DNA from: Candidatus Cryptobacteroides aphodequi
GTDB lineage: Bacteria; Bacteroidota; Bacteroidia; Bacteroidales; UBA932
Assembly: GCA_018065265.1 (NCBI GenBank)
Contig: JAGHTP010000018.1
Location: forward strand, 1 to 41,806
Direction of reading: 5' to 3'
DNA length: 41,806 bases
Shown: one piece after another, positions 39,843 to 41,806 of the stretch
How the letters are laid out: each line of letters begins with the position of its first letter
How positions within the stretch are numbered: position 1 is the stretch's first letter
The notes under the pieces: generated by a model
Databases searched by the model: none
The model's input: only the letters and a program-made list of their open reading frames with translations
Told to the model about the DNA's origin: nothing
Position numbers and translations under genes: made by a program

Positions 39843-41806
39843 TTATTTAGCAGAAACCTTTCTGTAAACGTAAACCTTCTCCTGTCCACCTTTCTTGTAG
39901 AAGCGGAACATATCGCCTGTATTTGCATCAGCATTGTAATGGAGAATCGAGCCTGTCGCATTACCGCCGGGGCAGAACTGAACGTCACTGGAGGACACAA
40001 AATTAATTGTGATAGGGTAAGCCGACGCTGTTGCAGCTTTATCGGTAGCAGACAATCCATTGCTGCTGTTTGACGTATGATAAATGTACGGCTTAGATCC
40101 TTGCGTCTTGAGCAAATAACCTTTTGACAAATCATCCTTGTCAATAGGCTCAATGAAAAGGCAATGTGCGTCACCCCATTGAGCATCAATCTTATCACCC
40201 ACAAGCGCGCTTCCGGGAGCTACCGCAGTACCACCAGCGCCAATGCATCCAGAAGAGGTACCACCATCAAGGGCACCATCCATAAACTTCGCATCAGAAT
40301 AGGCAATCAGCACGGGACCTGTCCAATCGGAGGGAGCGCTGGTAACCTTTTGGTAGTAAGTGGTCGCCGCAACAGCCGTAACGGTAACTGCGCACTCTGC
40401 CGAAGCCTTCGTATAGAGACCGGCAGCAGCAACGGAAGCTGTGATTGTAGCAGAACCCGCAGCAACAGCGGTAACAACACCCGCATCGCTTACAGTAGCA
40501 ACATTAGCATTGTCAGTTGAATACGTAATGGTTGCGGTAGAGTTGGTCTTAGCGTTGAGAGCTTGTGTTGAACCGGGCTCGAGGCTGAGGGTCTTCGGCA
40601 TAGTGATAACCGATGCTATTTCAGTAGCGATAAACTTGCCATCCTCCCAATAGGACACCTGGCCCACCGGTTTGTTATCCTTCTTTGTGAAGCTGACATA
40701 TCCTACGAGAGCTCCCTTTGTGCCGGCAGTAATCTCATCAGTGATATTGGTGTTCTTTACATAGACAGGGAGAGTATTGTCGCCCTGTTTAACGATGCCA
40801 TTCCTATCGGTCTTGGTCCAGCCGTCGGTAACTTCCACGTCAGCAATCTTGACCTTGCAGTTTGCATACTTCTCAAAGTCAGCGGTCAATTCAGCAACTG
40901 TGAGATTTTTGCAAGGGAATCCCCAGGTCTGCTTGATTTGAGCCTTTGACACATCAACCGAAACAATTTCAGGATGATAATTGAACATCACAGCTTTACC
41001 GGAGAATTCACCGGTAAGTGCAATTCCGGCCTGTGCGCCAATAGCCTTGAGGGAAGCGTAGATGGTTTCACTGAATATCTGAAGCGCACCTGTAGCATCC
41101 TGAACGAAAATGCTCTTTGAGTCAGCGCCCATAAGAGTTATCTCGGCATTCGTCGTAAAGTTGGCCTTGAAATAAAGGGTGTCTTTACTTGCTCCAAGTT
41201 TGAGGATAGCAGCATTGAGTTCTCCGCAGTTAGCGTAGATAGTCTCCTCGCCCGAGCCGCCGCCGTCATCTTCGGAAGCTTCCTTGGTAACGGTGAAGAA
41301 AGACTTGCCGTTAGCATAGTCAGCGGGCCAGAAGCCAATCTGCTTGGTGGTCTTGTAATAGGTAGGGAAACCTACGATATTACCTTCGCAACCGGTCTTG
41401 ACCTGAAGGGTGTCAGTCTTGTCCTGGCAATATACATTGAGCTCGGTTTCAGCAACGTTGATGACACCGTTGCGGTCGGTAGTGCCCTGCCAGCCATCCT
41501 TGACGGTAACGCCTGAAACCTTCACCTTGCAGTTCAGGTATTTGTCGTAATCGGCTACAAGTTCGGCAAGGGTGAGGTTGACGCAAGGGTACTTGGCATT
41601 GTAATCTTTGCTCATGCCTGCAAGGCCATCGGTAATTCCCGTGATTTCAGGAACGCCGTTAAAGACTTTTGCCGTTACAGTAAAGGCGCCCTTGAAGCGG
41701 AGTCCGACGTAAGCACCGGCGCTCTCAAGGCCGGTGCCGTAGAGGAGAAGCCAGCCGGTAGCATCCTGAACGAATACGCTGGAGCCGTTGATATAGGTAA
41801 CTTCAA
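39843..41806 (-). CDS. OB-fold repeat / BIG2 surface protein (5' end off window)
   Basis: The frame is open from the right edge to the stop at 39843, about 654 residues, and lacks its start. Two tandem copies of about 160 residues are seen: each contains an FVQDATG core (41765 and 41090 regions), then NLTVAEL or NLTLAEL, an NCKVK(V/I) strand, DGW and TDRNG. The first copy is only partly present. They read as DUF5689/OB-fold-like units. A BIG2 immunoglobulin-like domain follows (KTLSLEPGSTQALNA...TVSDAGVVTAVAAGSATI). The C-terminal module (VLIAYSDAKFM...GYLLKTQGSKPYIY...MFRFYKKGG) matches one in the lipoprotein at 36552. The protein is probably surface-exposed and ligand-binding, related to the locus downstream. 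Confidence 0.8.
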   Translation of the reverse strand, partial: EVTYINGSSVFVQDATGWLLLYGTGLESAGAYVGLRFKGAFTVTAKVFNGVPEITGITDGLAGMSKDYNAKYPCVNLTLAELVADYDKYLNCKVKVSGVTVKDGWQGTTDRNGVINVAETELNVYCQDKTDTLQVKTGCEGNIVGFPTYYKTTKQIGFWPADYANGKSFFTVTKEASEDDGGGSGEETIYANCGELNAAILKLGASKDTLYFKANFTTNAEITLMGADSKSIFVQDATGALQIFSETIYASLKAIGAQAGIALTGEFSGKAVMFNYHPEIVSVDVSKAQIKQTWGFPCKNLTVAELTADFEKYANCKVKIADVEVTDGWTKTDRNGIVKQGDNTLPVYVKNTNITDEITAGTKGALVGYVSFTKKDNKPVGQVSYWEDGKFIATEIASVITMPKTLSLEPGSTQALNAKTNSTATITYSTDNANVATVSDAGVVTAVAAGSATITASVAAAGLYTKASAECAVTVTAVAATTYYQKVTSAPSDWTGPVLIAYSDAKFMDGALDGGTSSGCIGAGGTAVAPGSALVGDKIDAQWGDAHCLFIEPIDKDDLSKGYLLKTQGSKPYIYHTSNSSNGLSATDKAATASAYPITINFVSSSDVQFCPGGNATGSILHYNADANTGDMFRFYKKGGQEKVYVYRKVSAK

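Overview
The window reads as chromosomal DNA of a member of the Bacteroidota, most likely Bacteroidales, with fairly high GC. The evidence is repeated promoter elements of the Bacteroidetes type (TTTG or TTG, 19 nt, TAnnTTTG), often a few bases from the start codon; families typical of the phylum (DUF5689, BACON, TonB-dependent receptors with a carboxypeptidase-regulatory-like N-terminus, FHS sugar permease, pRiA4b ORF-3-like protein); and many lipoproteins. A gut Alistipes-like or related genus would fit the GC and content, but I cannot assign one.

Layout. 1-8.1 kb: a truncated pRiA4b ORF-3-like gene and a divergent IMPACT/YigZ gene, then a repeat-rich 780-bp gap. It is followed by a leftward run transcribed from a strong promoter at 8110-8140: two deoxynucleoside kinases, acyl-CoA synthetase, FHS hexose permease, ROK sugar kinase and FKBP peptidyl-prolyl isomerase. 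8.2-9.3 kb: a metallo-beta-lactamase hydrolase with an internal minisatellite, then a 51-bp-period hairpin array. 9.3-18.2 kb: a tightly packed leftward operon (polyprenyl synthase, U32 tRNA hydroxylation protein, S41 protease, rdgB, recO, uvrA, EamA permease), mixing genome maintenance with isoprenoid and tRNA functions. 18.2-22.7 kb: rightward rsgA, MATE exporter and RNase R. 22.7-22.9 kb: a second 51-bp-period array. 22.9-38.9 kb: ten closely packed leftward genes.

The most interesting part is 30.2-41.8 kb. It encodes a BACON/OB-fold lipoprotein, a BACON-like plus NUC1-type DNA/RNA nuclease lipoprotein, an exported endonuclease/exonuclease/phosphatase, a TonB-dependent receptor and a DUF5689 (OB-fold-like) lipoprotein. 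Three of the successive junctions, counting the one into the following M3 peptidase, are TAATG stop/start overlaps. Upstream lies a second, truncated OB-fold-repeat surface protein that shares a C-terminal module with the first, and a PIN toxin-antitoxin cassette sits between the two. There is no SusD and no glycoside hydrolase. I infer a locus that captures, cuts and imports extracellular nucleic acid, a nucleic-acid counterpart of a polysaccharide utilisation locus. The operon continues into an M3 peptidase, gpmI, a mannose-6-phosphate isomerase, a prohibitin-like protein and an Uup-type ABC-F protein.

Two architectural rules stand out. All three divergent junctions (near 0.34, 8.13 and 18.22 kb) have back-to-back promoter -7 elements almost touching both genes, one of them degenerate. 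All three convergent junctions (1.05-1.83, 9.04-9.29 and 22.66-22.89 kb) hold inverted-repeat elements or hairpin arrays. Several proteins also carry in-frame low-complexity or minisatellite insertions in loops. The 1085-1465 stretch folds on paper into many nested and adjacent stems and may be an uncharacterised structured RNA.
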